NCBI GenBank assembly: GCA_013177855.1
Contig: JABLYA010000007.1
Coordinates: forward strand, 62,001-126,000
Reading direction: 5' to 3'
DNA length: 64,000 bases
From: Ignavibacteria bacterium
GTDB lineage: Bacteria > Bacteroidota > Ignavibacteria > Ch128b
The translations under genes were made by a program, and so were the position numbers. Under the pieces are notes generated by a model, which was given only the letters and a program-made list of their open reading frames with translations, did no database searches and was not told the DNA's origin. This document shows positions 27,995 to 37,174 of the stretch, piece by piece; within the stretch, counting starts at the first letter, position 1; the number at the start of each line of letters is the position of its first letter.

Positions 27995-28153
27995 TTGAAA
28001 CAATTTATTAAAACTACAATACGGGAATTTTTAACTGAAAGTCAATTGAATAATAATGATAAATTAATCTATGATTTAGTTTCTGATTGGGTCATTTCTT
28101 CTTTAGATGATGTGGAAAAGAGACAAATAATAGGAGAGAAACTATCACATTAA
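27995..28153 (+). CDS. 52-residue protein with capsid-targeting-like N-terminus
   Basis: From TTG 27995 the product is (M)KQFIKTTIREFLTESQLNNN..., ending GEKLSH at TAA 28153. The F-I-x-x-x-I-R-E-F-L-x-E pattern is among the best matches to the T4 internal-protein leader, including a potential processing site L-T-E. The rest is a short acidic helix. There is no ATG, so TTG is used or the gene was damaged. The size resembles T4 internal/scaffold peptides. Confidence 0.5.
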   Translation: MKQFIKTTIREFLTESQLNNNDKLIYDLVSDWVISSLDDVEKRQIIGEKLSH

Positions 28154-28207
28154 AAAGTTAGTTAGACTTAAATATAAAATTAAAGACGAATAGATAAAAT
28201 TTAAAAA

Positions 28208-28909
28208 ATGATATTAAAAAAAGTTACATTTACAGGTGTTGATGATTGGACAAATACAAATCATATGGTAGATATTTGGAAAAAGAATAAATGGGTTGAG
28301 TGGGGTTACCTATATTCTAAAAATCTTAATGGTGTGGAAAAAAGATATCCAAACGTAAAAAAATTAATTCAACACTTTAAAAGTGAAGGTTATTTTATGA
28401 ACAGATCATTACATTTATGTGGTTCTGTTGTACAAGAAATTTTATCAAATGGTCTTATAAATTATGACATAACATATTTAATGACAGGTATTAACAGAGT
28501 TCAATTAAATTTTAATTTGAAACAATCACATATAAACATAATTAAATTTTTTTCTTTTATTAATAGATATCCTAATCCATTTATTTTACAAATTAATGAT
28601 AATAACAAACCTTTTATTAATGCAATAATTCCTTATGTAAATGAAGATAGATTTCATTTTTTATTTGATATATCTAATGATATTAAAGAAATTCCTAAGC
28701 CAATAGAAGGTAGGATTTGTGGTTGGACAGGTGGTTTAAGTCCTGACAATTTGGAACAAAAACTAATTCAATTGGAAGAACAATTACCAAAAGATTTAGG
28801 AATTTGGATTGATATTGAAACAGGTGTGAGAACTGATGATTACTTTGACCTTTCAAAAGTAGAAAAATGTTGTGAAATTATTAATAAATTCAATTATATT
28901 AAAAGATGA
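28208..28909 (+). CDS. TrpF-like TIM-barrel protein
   Basis: The 233-residue protein begins with the strand ILKKVTFTGVDDWT. Near its end it has FDISNDIKEIP, GRICGWTGGLSPDNLEQKL and LGIWIDIETGVRTDDYFDLS. The GGL-x-P-x-N phosphate-binding turn and the W-I-D-x-x-x-G-V strand-loop match the last strands of phosphoribosylanthranilate isomerase. The Cys/Asp general acid-base pair is not clearly conserved (SLHLCG holds a candidate Cys), so the substrate may differ. A lone TrpF-like gene is unlikely to serve tryptophan synthesis here. It lies between phage genes and the third host-type secreted protein. Confidence 0.6.
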   Translation: MILKKVTFTGVDDWTNTNHMVDIWKKNKWVEWGYLYSKNLNGVEKRYPNVKKLIQHFKSEGYFMNRSLHLCGSVVQEILSNGLINYDITYLMTGINRVQLNFNLKQSHINIIKFFSFINRYPNPFILQINDNNKPFINAIIPYVNEDRFHFLFDISNDIKEIPKPIEGRICGWTGGLSPDNLEQKLIQLEEQLPKDLGIWIDIETGVRTDDYFDLSKVEKCCEIINKFNYIKR

Positions 28910-29002
28910 TTTAATAAAAAAGAAAATAATTAAAAAAAAATTAAATCTATACAACTTTAATATTAAATTTACGTATAACTTAAATAAGTGAAAATACTTA
29001 TT

Positions 29003-31870
29003 ATGACAAATATAAATTTACAATATATAAAAACTGTACTTTTAGCAGTGGTTTTAAGTGTATATGCTTTTACGCTGCAAGCTCAAGGTGTTATGTGGAC
29101 CAAACAATTTAAAGGAACTGGTCAGGCAAATCCGACGGAAGTGATTCAAGATGAAAGTGGAAATTACTATGTTTATGGTAATTTTAATGGTGAGATAAAA
29201 ATTGACACAGTTGTGGTTAATGCTGTGGCGTTACAAGATGTTTTTGTTGCAAAATTTAATGGTCTTGGTCAATTACAATGGTTTAAAACAATTGCAGGAA
29301 TTGGTACAGAAAGTGCATATGGAATGAAATTTTCGAGAGATAAAAGTTTTATTTATTTATCAGGAGTTTTTAGTAATACTACATCGTTTTTTAATCAAGA
29401 TAATTTATTAAATAATGGTGGAAACGATATTTATTTGTGTAAAATAAATTTAAACGGAAATTTAATTTGGACAAAAAATGTAGCTTATGGGTCAACGCAT
29501 CAAATGGGTGGGTATTTTGATATCGACAATAATGGGAACATCATTATGGTTGGACAATTTACTTCATCCGTTATTTTTTATGATGATTTGTATGATATTA
29601 CATTGACAGTGGATGATCCATATCAAAAACAAAGTTTTATTGTAAAATTTGATGCAAGTGGCTATCCGCAATGGTCTAAACTTTTTTATGGCACTTCTGA
29701 TGTTAATTATGTAAGAAATGTGTCATTGATAGGCAATGAATATTTTTTGTCTGGACAAGCAACCGGGACCATTCAATATGATGAAAAACCAATAATTACT
29801 ATTAATTCAAGTTATAAAAATGGTTTTATAATGAAAACAGATGCCAATGGAAATTTTGTTTGGATAAGAAAAATATTAACTACGAATAACGATTTATATG
29901 TCATTAAACATACTTCTGATATAAATGGTGATCAGTATATAGCAGGGAAATTTGCAGCATACCGTATTAAATTCGATTCTACACTTACCGATACATCCAA
30001 AAAAATTTATTATAACACATCAAATGGGACATACGATTTGTTTGTGGCTAAATATAGCAGGAGTGGTTCATTGCAATGGGTCAGACTTTATGGTAGTAAT
30101 AAAGATGAAAATGTAATTAATATTACTCATTCAAACGGTCAAGTAATGTTTACAGGATCGTATGGTTCTAATATTAATTTTGGTACTATATCATTAGATT
30201 ATAAAGCACAAAGCGACGGATTTTTAGCTATAATGGATTTAAACGGTACTATATTAAATGCACTAAATGTGAAGGGCAAATTAAATGAAATCGGCAATTC
30301 TGCATATTTTAGCAATACAGCTAGAAATTATGTTTGGTTAGGTGAATTTTTTTCAGATACAGCTACAATTAGTTCTACAAATATTATCAATGATTTACCT
30401 ACTAAAAGAGATGGTTTTGTTTTTAGGTATGGATGTTTTGATAGTGTAAGTTTTGCCATTACCAAAGTAACTTGCACCGGTCTTAATAATGGAAGTATAA
30501 CAGCTAATCCTTCGTTTGGTAGTGAACCTTATACATATTTGTGGAGTAATAATTCAACAAGTCAAACGATATCAAATTTAGCAGCTGGTAATTACACTGT
30601 AACAGTTGTTGGTGCAAATAACTGTGAATTGGTTGAAACGGTATCGTTGTCTCAAATACCTTTATTGACAGCTGAAATTATAAATATTCAACATATTGCA
30701 TGTTTTGGAGGAACCACAGGTTCTGCTACAGCTAATCCAATAAATGGAAATCCGCCTTATACTTATAAATGGTCTAATGGTAAAACGACTCAAACAATTA
30801 CTAATTTAGCCGCAGGAACATATAATGTTACGATAACCGACCAATGTGGAACAAAAGCAACAGCACAAGTTACTATTACTCAAGCATCAAAAGTTGATGC
30901 CTCTGTTACATCTACACCTTCTACATGTAGAGGGGGAAATGATGGTACTGCAACAGCAACTCCAATTGGAGGTATGATTCCTTATACATATAATTGGACT
31001 AATGGACAAACAACACAAACTGCTATTAATTTATTAGGAGGTAATACATATAAAGTAACTGTTAAAGATGGTTGTCAAAATTCAGTAGTAAAATCTATTA
31101 CAATATCTCAACCTTTAGCTTTAAACGGAACTGTAATTACATATGCTTCTTCGCCATGTGTTCCTACCGGTATAGCTATTGCTACAGGTACTAATGGAAC
31201 TCCACCATATACATATAAATGGAATACTGGAGATACAACAGCATCAATTTCAAATCTATCAGCGAATACTGCATATACCGTTACTATAAAAGATGCTTGT
31301 AATGCATCAAAATCAATAAGGAAAACAGTTGGTTCAAAAGTTATTAATATTTCAACTACTGTAACGTGTACTCCAACCGGTAGTTGTCAAGGTTCTATTA
31401 AAGCAAATGTTACTGGTGGAGATGCTCCTTATACCTATTTATGGAACAATGGTCAAACATCGCAAACAGCTGTAAATTTATGTAAAGGATATTATAGAGT
31501 TACTGTAACAGATGCTAATGGATGTACTAATAGAAAAACCGGAATTTATGTTGGAAATTGTGCAAAATCATTTATGATTGAAGATGATACAAATAGTGAT
31601 AATGATTATGAAGAATTGACAAACATAATAAACGTTTATCCAAATCCGGCAAACGATGTATTAACAATTCAATTACCAGATGAAGAATTAGACTGTGATT
31701 TTGAATTTGAAATGTATGATATGATAGGAAATAAAATCTTTGAAAAGAAGTTGGAAAATGCTTTTGGACAAATAAATTTAGATATTCATCATCTATCAGA
31801 AGGGATATACATTGCTAAAATAAAATTTGGTGAAAATGTTTTAAGTCAAAAAATTATAATCAGCAGGTAA
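29003..31870 (+). CDS. T9SS type A secreted protein with beta-propeller-like and SprB repeats
   Basis: I start at ATG 29003 (MTNINLQYIKTVLLAVVLSV...TLQAQ gives a signal peptide) rather than GTG 28988. Residues of about 30-460 form repeated strands with FVAKFNGLGQLQWFKTI, KINLNGNLIWTKNV and VAKYSRSGSLQWVRLYG, an SBBP/beta-propeller-type repeat. Then come about six SprB units (P-Y-T-Y-x-W-S/N-x-G-x-T-T-Q-T motif) and a C-terminal type A sorting domain (INVYPNPANDVLTIQL, EGIYIAKIKFGENVLSQKII). It is a surface protein of a gliding-lineage Bacteroidetes. It is complete at both ends and followed by a strong terminator. Its composition sits between the phage genes and the other host block. Confidence 0.85.
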   Translation: MTNINLQYIKTVLLAVVLSVYAFTLQAQGVMWTKQFKGTGQANPTEVIQDESGNYYVYGNFNGEIKIDTVVVNAVALQDVFVAKFNGLGQLQWFKTIAGIGTESAYGMKFSRDKSFIYLSGVFSNTTSFFNQDNLLNNGGNDIYLCKINLNGNLIWTKNVAYGSTHQMGGYFDIDNNGNIIMVGQFTSSVIFYDDLYDITLTVDDPYQKQSFIVKFDASGYPQWSKLFYGTSDVNYVRNVSLIGNEYFLSGQATGTIQYDEKPIITINSSYKNGFIMKTDANGNFVWIRKILTTNNDLYVIKHTSDINGDQYIAGKFAAYRIKFDSTLTDTSKKIYYNTSNGTYDLFVAKYSRSGSLQWVRLYGSNKDENVINITHSNGQVMFTGSYGSNINFGTISLDYKAQSDGFLAIMDLNGTILNALNVKGKLNEIGNSAYFSNTARNYVWLGEFFSDTATISSTNIINDLPTKRDGFVFRYGCFDSVSFAITKVTCTGLNNGSITANPSFGSEPYTYLWSNNSTSQTISNLAAGNYTVTVVGANNCELVETVSLSQIPLLTAEIINIQHIACFGGTTGSATANPINGNPPYTYKWSNGKTTQTITNLAAGTYNVTITDQCGTKATAQVTITQASKVDASVTSTPSTCRGGNDGTATATPIGGMIPYTYNWTNGQTTQTAINLLGGNTYKVTVKDGCQNSVVKSITISQPLALNGTVITYASSPCVPTGIAIATGTNGTPPYTYKWNTGDTTASISNLSANTAYTVTIKDACNASKSIRKTVGSKVINISTTVTCTPTGSCQGSIKANVTGGDAPYTYLWNNGQTSQTAVNLCKGYYRVTVTDANGCTNRKTGIYVGNCAKSFMIEDDTNSDNDYEELTNIINVYPNPANDVLTIQLPDEELDCDFEFEMYDMIGNKIFEKKLENAFGQINLDIHHLSEGIYIAKIKFGENVLSQKIIISR

Positions 31871-31902
31871 ATTAATCCAATAACTTTTTATAAATCATTG
31901 CT

Positions 31903-31945
31903 AAACCCTGAATAGTTTCAAACTATTCAGGGTTTCTTTTTTATT
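31903..31945 (+). terminator. strong terminator with a degenerate second copy
   Basis: AAACCCTGAATAGTTT (31903-31918) pairs with AAACTATTCAGGGTTT (31920-31935), followed by CTTTTTT. A decayed copy of the same hairpin (AACCTTGAATA...ACTATTCAGGGTTT, 31962-31987, then a T run) follows directly, so the terminator is tandemly duplicated. Confidence 0.8.
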
Positions 31946-32017
31946 AAAAATCCAACCTTGAATATAATTTCGAACTATTCAGGGTTTATTTTTTTTTATT
32001 AAAATCCATTTTCAATC

Positions 32018-32032
32018 ATTAATATATAAAAG
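32018..32032 (+). promoter_or_regulatory. late-type promoter-like element
   Basis: ATTAATATATAAAAG, 18 bases before the ATG at 32050, is a close match to the recurrent motif. Confidence 0.45.
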
Positions 32033-32049
32033 AAAAATAAGTTAATATT

Positions 32050-32241
32050 ATGGCAAAAAGATGGAAATGGGTTAGATCAATCCTAGTAAATGCTGGTCAT
32101 TACACTACTGTTAGTTCACTTGCTAATGTTACTATTTTAAGTATTATTGGTGATGAAGAAACAGGTTATTTGTACTGGAGAGATGGCTCAATTAATTATA
32201 GAGCACGTATTACTGACACTTCTGCTGAAGTAATCAGCTAA
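32050..32241 (+). CDS. 63-residue unknown phage protein
   Basis: MAKRWKWVRSILVNAGHYTT begins a small strand-rich protein with YLYWRDGSINYRARI. The size and even strand pattern suggest a small beta-barrel or virion decoration protein, but this is only a guess. It has its own late-type promoter-like element and is closed by an 18-bp hairpin, so it is an isolated transcription unit, which fits abundant expression. Confidence 0.5.
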   Translation: MAKRWKWVRSILVNAGHYTTVSSLANVTILSIIGDEETGYLYWRDGSINYRARITDTSAEVIS

Positions 32242-32263
32242 TATTTTAACATTTAAGAAATTT

Positions 32264-32312
32264 AAACCTACTTGGAATAATATATAAAAATAAAATTATT
32301 CTAAGTAGGTTT
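32264..32312 (+). terminator. 18-bp hairpin carrying a late-type promoter motif in its loop
   Basis: AAACCTACTTGGAATAAT (32264-32281) pairs with ATTATTCTAAGTAGGTTT (32295-32312) with one G-T wobble, followed by a short T run. The 13-base loop plus stem edge contains AATATATAAAAA, the same late-type motif, six bases before the glycosyltransferase ATG at 32319. The element can both end the 32050 unit and begin the next. Confidence 0.7.
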
Positions 32313-32318
32313 TACATT

Positions 32319-33116
32319 ATGATTACTTTTGATAAACAAATAAAAAATCTTTTTAAAGACTATAAAAAACGTGAAAAAGAATTAGAATTAATTGATAATA
32401 ATATAAATCAATTAATCATAGATATGAAAGAACGTCATAAAATTTCTTTTATCATATCTGCTTACAAATCAGAGAATTTTATTGAAGAATGTTTAAATTC
32501 TATTGAAAAAGTAGAAGGTTTGTATTATTATGAAATATTAATTGGTATTGATAATTGTATAGAAACACTTAATAAAATTAAAGAAAAAAATTACAAAAAT
32601 CTTAAAATATTTTGGTTTACTAAAAATGTTGGACCTTATGTGGTTAAAAATACACTCGTAAAACAAGCTAAATTTAACACCATTTGTTTTTTTGATTCAG
32701 ATGATATTATGTTACCAAATTATCTTTATAACCTCATATATTTCACCAAAAACACGTATGTAAATGTAAAATGTACTAATTTTACACATCCAGATAAAAC
32801 AAAAACTACAATGACATATAATCCTGCAGGAGTTATTATTGTTAATAAGAAAGATTTTATTTCAGTAAACGGTTATGCAGATTGGCGTTGTGGTGCAGAC
32901 ACAGATTTGATCAGAAGATTAGATATGAAAGGCATTCAAAGAATTGATGCAAAAAAAGTGACTTTTCTAAGAAGGATTCACGAAAATAATATTACAAATG
33001 ATAGTTTATACGGAAATGATTCAATATATAGAAAAGAAAGACATCAAGAATCATTGAGTCGTAAAAAACCAAAATTAAAATCGTATATAACTTCTGATTA
33101 TGAATTACTTGCTTAA
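32319..33116 (+). CDS. family 2 glycosyltransferase
   Basis: After a helical leader, residues 45-150 show the GT-A signature: KISFIISAYKSENFIEECLN, EILIGIDNC, and ICFFDSDDIMLPNYLYNLIY, where the D-S-D-D is the metal- and sugar-nucleotide-binding D-x-D. The later WRCGADTDLIRRLD and the basic RRIHE segment fit the acceptor side. At 265 residues it is one complete GT2 domain. It overlaps the next gene by 17 bases and is related in sequence to the GT domains inside it. It probably glycosylates a phage protein, modified DNA base or host surface sugar. Confidence 0.8.
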   Translation: MITFDKQIKNLFKDYKKREKELELIDNNINQLIIDMKERHKISFIISAYKSENFIEECLNSIEKVEGLYYYEILIGIDNCIETLNKIKEKNYKNLKIFWFTKNVGPYVVKNTLVKQAKFNTICFFDSDDIMLPNYLYNLIYFTKNTYVNVKCTNFTHPDKTKTTMTYNPAGVIIVNKKDFISVNGYADWRCGADTDLIRRLDMKGIQRIDAKKVTFLRRIHENNITNDSLYGNDSIYRKERHQESLSRKKPKLKSYITSDYELLA

Positions 33117-35754
33117 TGAAAATTTTGACAACTTACAAGGATGGAAATTATATAAAAGTGCTGTTAGTCCTGATTATAAGAACAGTTCCAATTATTCTTT
33201 GAAATTTATTACGAATGGTAGTTACGCTATTACTCCTTTATTGACTACACCACAAAACATACAATTACATTATAAACTTTCTACTCATCAAACTTGGGGC
33301 ACAGATAAATGGGGCAATCCTTCATTTAATCCAGTTGATCAGTTATTTCTTTATTATTCAAAAGATTTGGTTGTTTGGACAAAAATTAATTGTGGTGGTC
33401 CCGATGGTGGAATTTTTCCGTCAAAAGATATACCAGAACACGAAATAAAATACTTTTATAAATCAAATAAAGTTAATATTTCACTATATGAAAACATTTA
33501 TCTTAAATTAGAAAGAGTTAATAAAAATGGTGGTAAGGTTTCAGAAGATTTTTACATAGATGATATAATCATAGAAAATAAAATCAAATCATTTAAAACC
33601 AATGTTGTTATTTCTGCTTATGATGCCGCAGAATTTATAGAAGAATGTTTGGATTCAATTAAGAGTCAAACACACCCAGTAAATAAGATTTTACTAGGTA
33701 TAGATGGTTGTCCTAAAACATTAGAAAAAGTAAAAAATATTTCTTGGAAGTATGATAATTTGGAAATATACAATGCAGAAAAAAAAAATAAAGGTAAATA
33801 TGTAACAATAAATTCATTGATAGATTTGGTACCAAATGATGAATACTTTATCACATTTGATGCTGATGACGTAATGAATCCTGATATGGTTTCTAAAATG
33901 ACAATTGACACACAACCAAAGGTTTGTGATGATGGTGTTATATTTATAAGTAAAGAAATATTTAACAAAGTTGGTGGTTATCAAGATTGGAAATGTGCTG
34001 CTGATTCAGATTTATTAAAAAGATTAAGCAATGTTACAAAAATAAACAGAATAGAAAGATTGTATTTTAGGAGAGAACACGAAAAACAATTAACAAAAAT
34101 GCCAGAAACAAAGCATGGTTCCGAATTAAGAAGAACATATACAAAAATTATGAATGAAAATAAAAACATTAAAATCGAGGCTAAAAAGAACGAAATCAAG
34201 AAAATTGAAGAAATGGATGAATTAGATGTTAAGATTTTAGGAATGCTTGAAGATATGGAGAAGAGAGAACTTAAAGATAAAATTGAGAGACTCGAAGAAA
34301 GAATAAATATTATAGATAATCGTTTAAAATATATCGAAACAAATAAATCAACTGAAGACAAATTACCATTATCAATAATAATAACAGCATATCAGACAGA
34401 AAACTATATAGAAGAATGTTTGGATTCTATTGAAAATCAAACATATTTTAACAATAATAATAATTATGAAATTCTTATAGGTGTTGATAATTGTGCAAAA
34501 ACTTTGAAAAAACTGGAAGAAATTAAATCAAAATATAGGAATATAAAGATATATATGATGGATTCAAATAAAGGTACATATATCACATCCAATACACTAT
34601 TAAATTTGGTAAAATATGACAACATATTAAGATTTGATAGTGATGATATTATGGATTTAGATATGATCAAAGAAGTAATGTATTTTGCTAAATATTATGA
34701 TGTTATAAGAATAAAGTGTGTTGATTTTTTTATAAAAGATAATAAAAAAATTTATACTTTATTCAAAAGATTTGCCGCTGGTGTTATTTTTTATAAAAAA
34801 CCAATTATAGAATTAGTAGGTGCCTATGAGCCTTGGATATGTGCTGCTGATAGTGATTTAATAGAGAGAATTAATAAAATATCAACATCCTATTTTTTAG
34901 ACAAAGTATTATTTTACAGAAGAGTTCATCAAAATAGTTTATCTACAAGAGATGAAACAAAGAATAATTCACAAATTAGAAATATGTATCATTCTAAAAT
35001 GATTGAAAACAAAAATAATAATATTATTAATGTTGAAAGAATAACAAATTCATTTAAAGAAATTATAAAAATAAAACACTTGGTTGTAACAAGATTAGCA
35101 ATTAAGTGGAGATTTAATGAAACAAATTTATCTTGGGATGATTGGTTAAAGAATAGTATTTACTTGATGAATAGATATTGCAGACCATCATTAAAAAATC
35201 AAAGTAATCAAGATTTTACACTATTATCAATAGTAGATAAAAGTGTAACATATTATGGTGATGTACTGGAAAATGAAATTATATTGAAAGTGCCAGAAAT
35301 TAAAAAAGGAATCGATATTAAAAAAGTAATAATAAATTCAATAAATAAATATATTTATACTCTTAAAGGTTACGATTATGTTATAATAACAAGATTAGAT
35401 CGAGATGATTGTCTTGCACACGATTTTGTTGATAATATAAGAAATAATTTTTCATATATCGAAGAATATATTGATATTAATTATTCTTATATTTATGATA
35501 CTAAAACGGATATTTTTTATAAATCTGAAAAATATAAAAAAATGATTTCACCTTTTGTCTCAACTTATGAAAAAATCAATAATGGTAAAATAAATTGTTA
35601 TCCTTTTTTAGTAGACCATACTAAAGTTGGAAAAATGTTAAATGGTAAAAAATGCGATAAACTACAATGTATTCAAGTAATACATGATTATAATTTAAAA
35701 AATAAAGTATATGGTATAATAACCGATATAAATAAAAAAGATTTTGGTATATAG
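33100..35754 (+). CDS. multidomain glycosyltransferase (two GT2 domains plus rhamnosyltransferase-like domain)
   Basis: This 884-residue fusion has four parts. Residues 1-165 form a jelly-roll, carbohydrate-binding-like domain (FDNLQGWKLYKSA; EDFYIDDIIIE). The first GT2 domain is at about 168-350 (NVVISAYDAAEFIEECLDSI; FITFDADDVMNPDM). A coiled coil follows at about 355-415 (DMEKRELKDKIERLEERINI). The second GT2 domain is at about 420-640 (SIIITAYQTENYIEECLDSI; RFDSDDIMDLDM). The C-terminal domain of about 220 residues carries VVTRLAIKWRF and YVIITRLDRDDCLAHDFVDN, resembling the putative rhamnosyltransferase (DUF3118-like) family. Both GT2 domains keep a D-x-D. Such a fusion suggests stepwise building of a short glycan. 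Confidence 0.75.
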   Translation: MNYLLNENFDNLQGWKLYKSAVSPDYKNSSNYSLKFITNGSYAITPLLTTPQNIQLHYKLSTHQTWGTDKWGNPSFNPVDQLFLYYSKDLVVWTKINCGGPDGGIFPSKDIPEHEIKYFYKSNKVNISLYENIYLKLERVNKNGGKVSEDFYIDDIIIENKIKSFKTNVVISAYDAAEFIEECLDSIKSQTHPVNKILLGIDGCPKTLEKVKNISWKYDNLEIYNAEKKNKGKYVTINSLIDLVPNDEYFITFDADDVMNPDMVSKMTIDTQPKVCDDGVIFISKEIFNKVGGYQDWKCAADSDLLKRLSNVTKINRIERLYFRREHEKQLTKMPETKHGSELRRTYTKIMNENKNIKIEAKKNEIKKIEEMDELDVKILGMLEDMEKRELKDKIERLEERINIIDNRLKYIETNKSTEDKLPLSIIITAYQTENYIEECLDSIENQTYFNNNNNYEILIGVDNCAKTLKKLEEIKSKYRNIKIYMMDSNKGTYITSNTLLNLVKYDNILRFDSDDIMDLDMIKEVMYFAKYYDVIRIKCVDFFIKDNKKIYTLFKRFAAGVIFYKKPIIELVGAYEPWICAADSDLIERINKISTSYFLDKVLFYRRVHQNSLSTRDETKNNSQIRNMYHSKMIENKNNNIINVERITNSFKEIIKIKHLVVTRLAIKWRFNETNLSWDDWLKNSIYLMNRYCRPSLKNQSNQDFTLLSIVDKSVTYYGDVLENEIILKVPEIKKGIDIKKVIINSINKYIYTLKGYDYVIITRLDRDDCLAHDFVDNIRNNFSYIEEYIDINYSYIYDTKTDIFYKSEKYKKMISPFVSTYEKINNGKINCYPFLVDHTKVGKMLNGKKCDKLQCIQVIHDYNLKNKVYGIITDINKKDFGI

Positions 35755-35756
35755 AA

Positions 35757-36191
35757 ATGGAAAATATAAATAAATTGAAAAAATGTGTATTTACAATAAT
35801 TATCAATGATTATTACAATATTTATGACAATCATTTTAAGACAGAAGATTGGGATTATTTTTGCATAACTGATGACAAACAAATGAAATCATCGTTTTGG
35901 GAAATGATTTATGTAGAAAATGAAAGCAAAACAGCTATAGAACATGCAAAAATTTCCAAATTTTACAAAACTAATTATGACATCTTTTTTAAAGATTATG
36001 ACTTGATATTGTATGTAGATGGACGAATTGCTATAAATTGTGATCTTAATGACTATGCAAAAAATATTGATAATAATGATATTTTTTTCATGAAACACAA
36101 AGCAAAGAGTATAAAAGAACATTATAATACTATTCTTAATAATAAATATGAAACTGAAGAAATGATTAATATAATAAAGAATATAAAATAA
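35757..36191 (+). CDS. DUF616-type glycosyltransferase, probably truncated
   Basis: KKCVFTIIINDYYNIYDNHF, then WDYFCITDDKQMKSSFWEMI, KISKFYKTNYDIFFKDYDLI and LYVDGRIAI follow the pattern of the DUF616 (TOD1/hydroxyproline-glycosyltransferase-like) family, which ends with a D-G/D-x motif in the same position. The product stops at 144 residues, about two thirds of the family's usual length. Coding-like sequence follows in another frame to about 36290 (SRISFTPSKEKIEIVFDSPT), so the 3' end is either a different gene fragment or shifted. It is the third gene of the glycosylation cluster, two bases after its neighbour. Confidence 0.55.
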   Translation: MENINKLKKCVFTIIINDYYNIYDNHFKTEDWDYFCITDDKQMKSSFWEMIYVENESKTAIEHAKISKFYKTNYDIFFKDYDLILYVDGRIAINCDLNDYAKNIDNNDIFFMKHKAKSIKEHYNTILNNKYETEEMINIIKNIK

Positions 36192-36355
36192 AAGAATTCT
36201 CCAACGAAAAATTTCAAGAATTTCTTTTACACCATCAAAAGAAAAAATTGAAATTGTTTTTGATTCTCCAACTGGTGAGCATAAAAGGTAATTTATTAAC
36301 AATCATATACAAACTATAATCATATTTTTGCTGGTAATTAGAAATATTATTAAAA

Positions 36356-36541
36356 CTACAATTTGTATTTTTTAAAATCTATCGAACTGTCAAAAACTTC
36401 GATAAAGTTTTCAAAATCTGTAATTACGCTTTCTTGATATTTTGCTTGTCTCCAAGCTAATGGATTTTTTGAATCCCATGCGGTTAAGTCGGAACCAAAT
36501 CCTTTTCCAAAACCTTTCTTTTTAAGTTCTTGTTTATCTTT
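36356..36541 (-). other. in-frame coding-like extension beyond a TAG stop
   Basis: Directly after the TAG ending the 36542 gene, the same frame stays open for 61 codons of well-formed protein (KDKQELKKKGFGKGFGSDLT, then AWDSKNPLAWRQAKYQESVI) to a second TAG. There is no start codon in it. The TAG may be a sequencing or natural point change (for example from CAG, AAG or TTG), or it may be read through. Confidence 0.45.
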
Positions 36542-37174
36542 CTAATTTAACAAATGAGGATTTACTTCATCTTGCCAATGCTTTTTTGGACCGCCTTTAT
36601 ATTCTTTTAAAGGAATAAATTCAACTTTAGCATCTCTTCTCCACCAATAATCATCACGCATTTCTAATTCTTCATCTACTAAAACTTCTACTTTACATTC
36701 ATCGTCATTCCATATGTCTTTGTTTAAATAAGTTTCAATAGCATTTACAACATCATGAAGTTCTTTATTATCTTTTGGAAATTTCCAAAATGTAATTAAT
36801 TTATATTTTGGAAAATATCTACCAGCTAAATCTCCTCTACCTGCATGTTTTTCATACTCTACTATTTTTTCAATAGGAACATCTGGATATTGATCATGAA
36901 ATTCTTTTAAACTTTCTTTATTATTTATATCTGGTATTGGTAGATTATACCATCCTTTTTCTTTTAACCAATCATATAAACAGTCTATATGTGTGTAATT
37001 AACACAAAAATCACCATTGTAAAAACCAAATGCAAAACCTTCATTAAAGTGAAAATCTACATAATTACCATCTTTTGTTTGAAAATTTTGAACATAATTT
37101 GGATTTTCAAATAATTTAAATGATTTCACATTGTTTAACTTTCTTAATATTTTATTTCCATATAATTTTCCCAT
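36542..37174 (-). CDS. unknown 210-residue phage protein, possibly extended by readthrough
   Basis: MGKLYGNKILRKLNNVKSFK carries a capsid-targeting-like block slightly inside the N-terminus (VKSFKLFENP). The body is alpha/beta with a conspicuous basic-aromatic segment RGDLAGRYFPKYKLITFWKF and a WWRRDAKVEFIPL strand. There is no catalytic signature I can name. The ATG overlaps the end of the repeat protein upstream (37152), so the two are coupled. The frame continues past the TAG stop for 61 codons. Confidence 0.55.
   Translation of the reverse strand: MGKLYGNKILRKLNNVKSFKLFENPNYVQNFQTKDGNYVDFHFNEGFAFGFYNGDFCVNYTHIDCLYDWLKEKGWYNLPIPDINNKESLKEFHDQYPDVPIEKIVEYEKHAGRGDLAGRYFPKYKLITFWKFPKDNKELHDVVNAIETYLNKDIWNDDECKVEVLVDEELEMRDDYWWRRDAKVEFIPLKEYKGGPKKHWQDEVNPHLLN

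Noticed and set aside
36356-37174. Genome-wide recoding of TAG as an amino acid
   Set aside because: Several other genes (15228, 33100, 56755 and the first partial gene) end sensibly at TAG, and long genes such as 33100-35754 have no internal TAG. One in-frame TAG is not enough.
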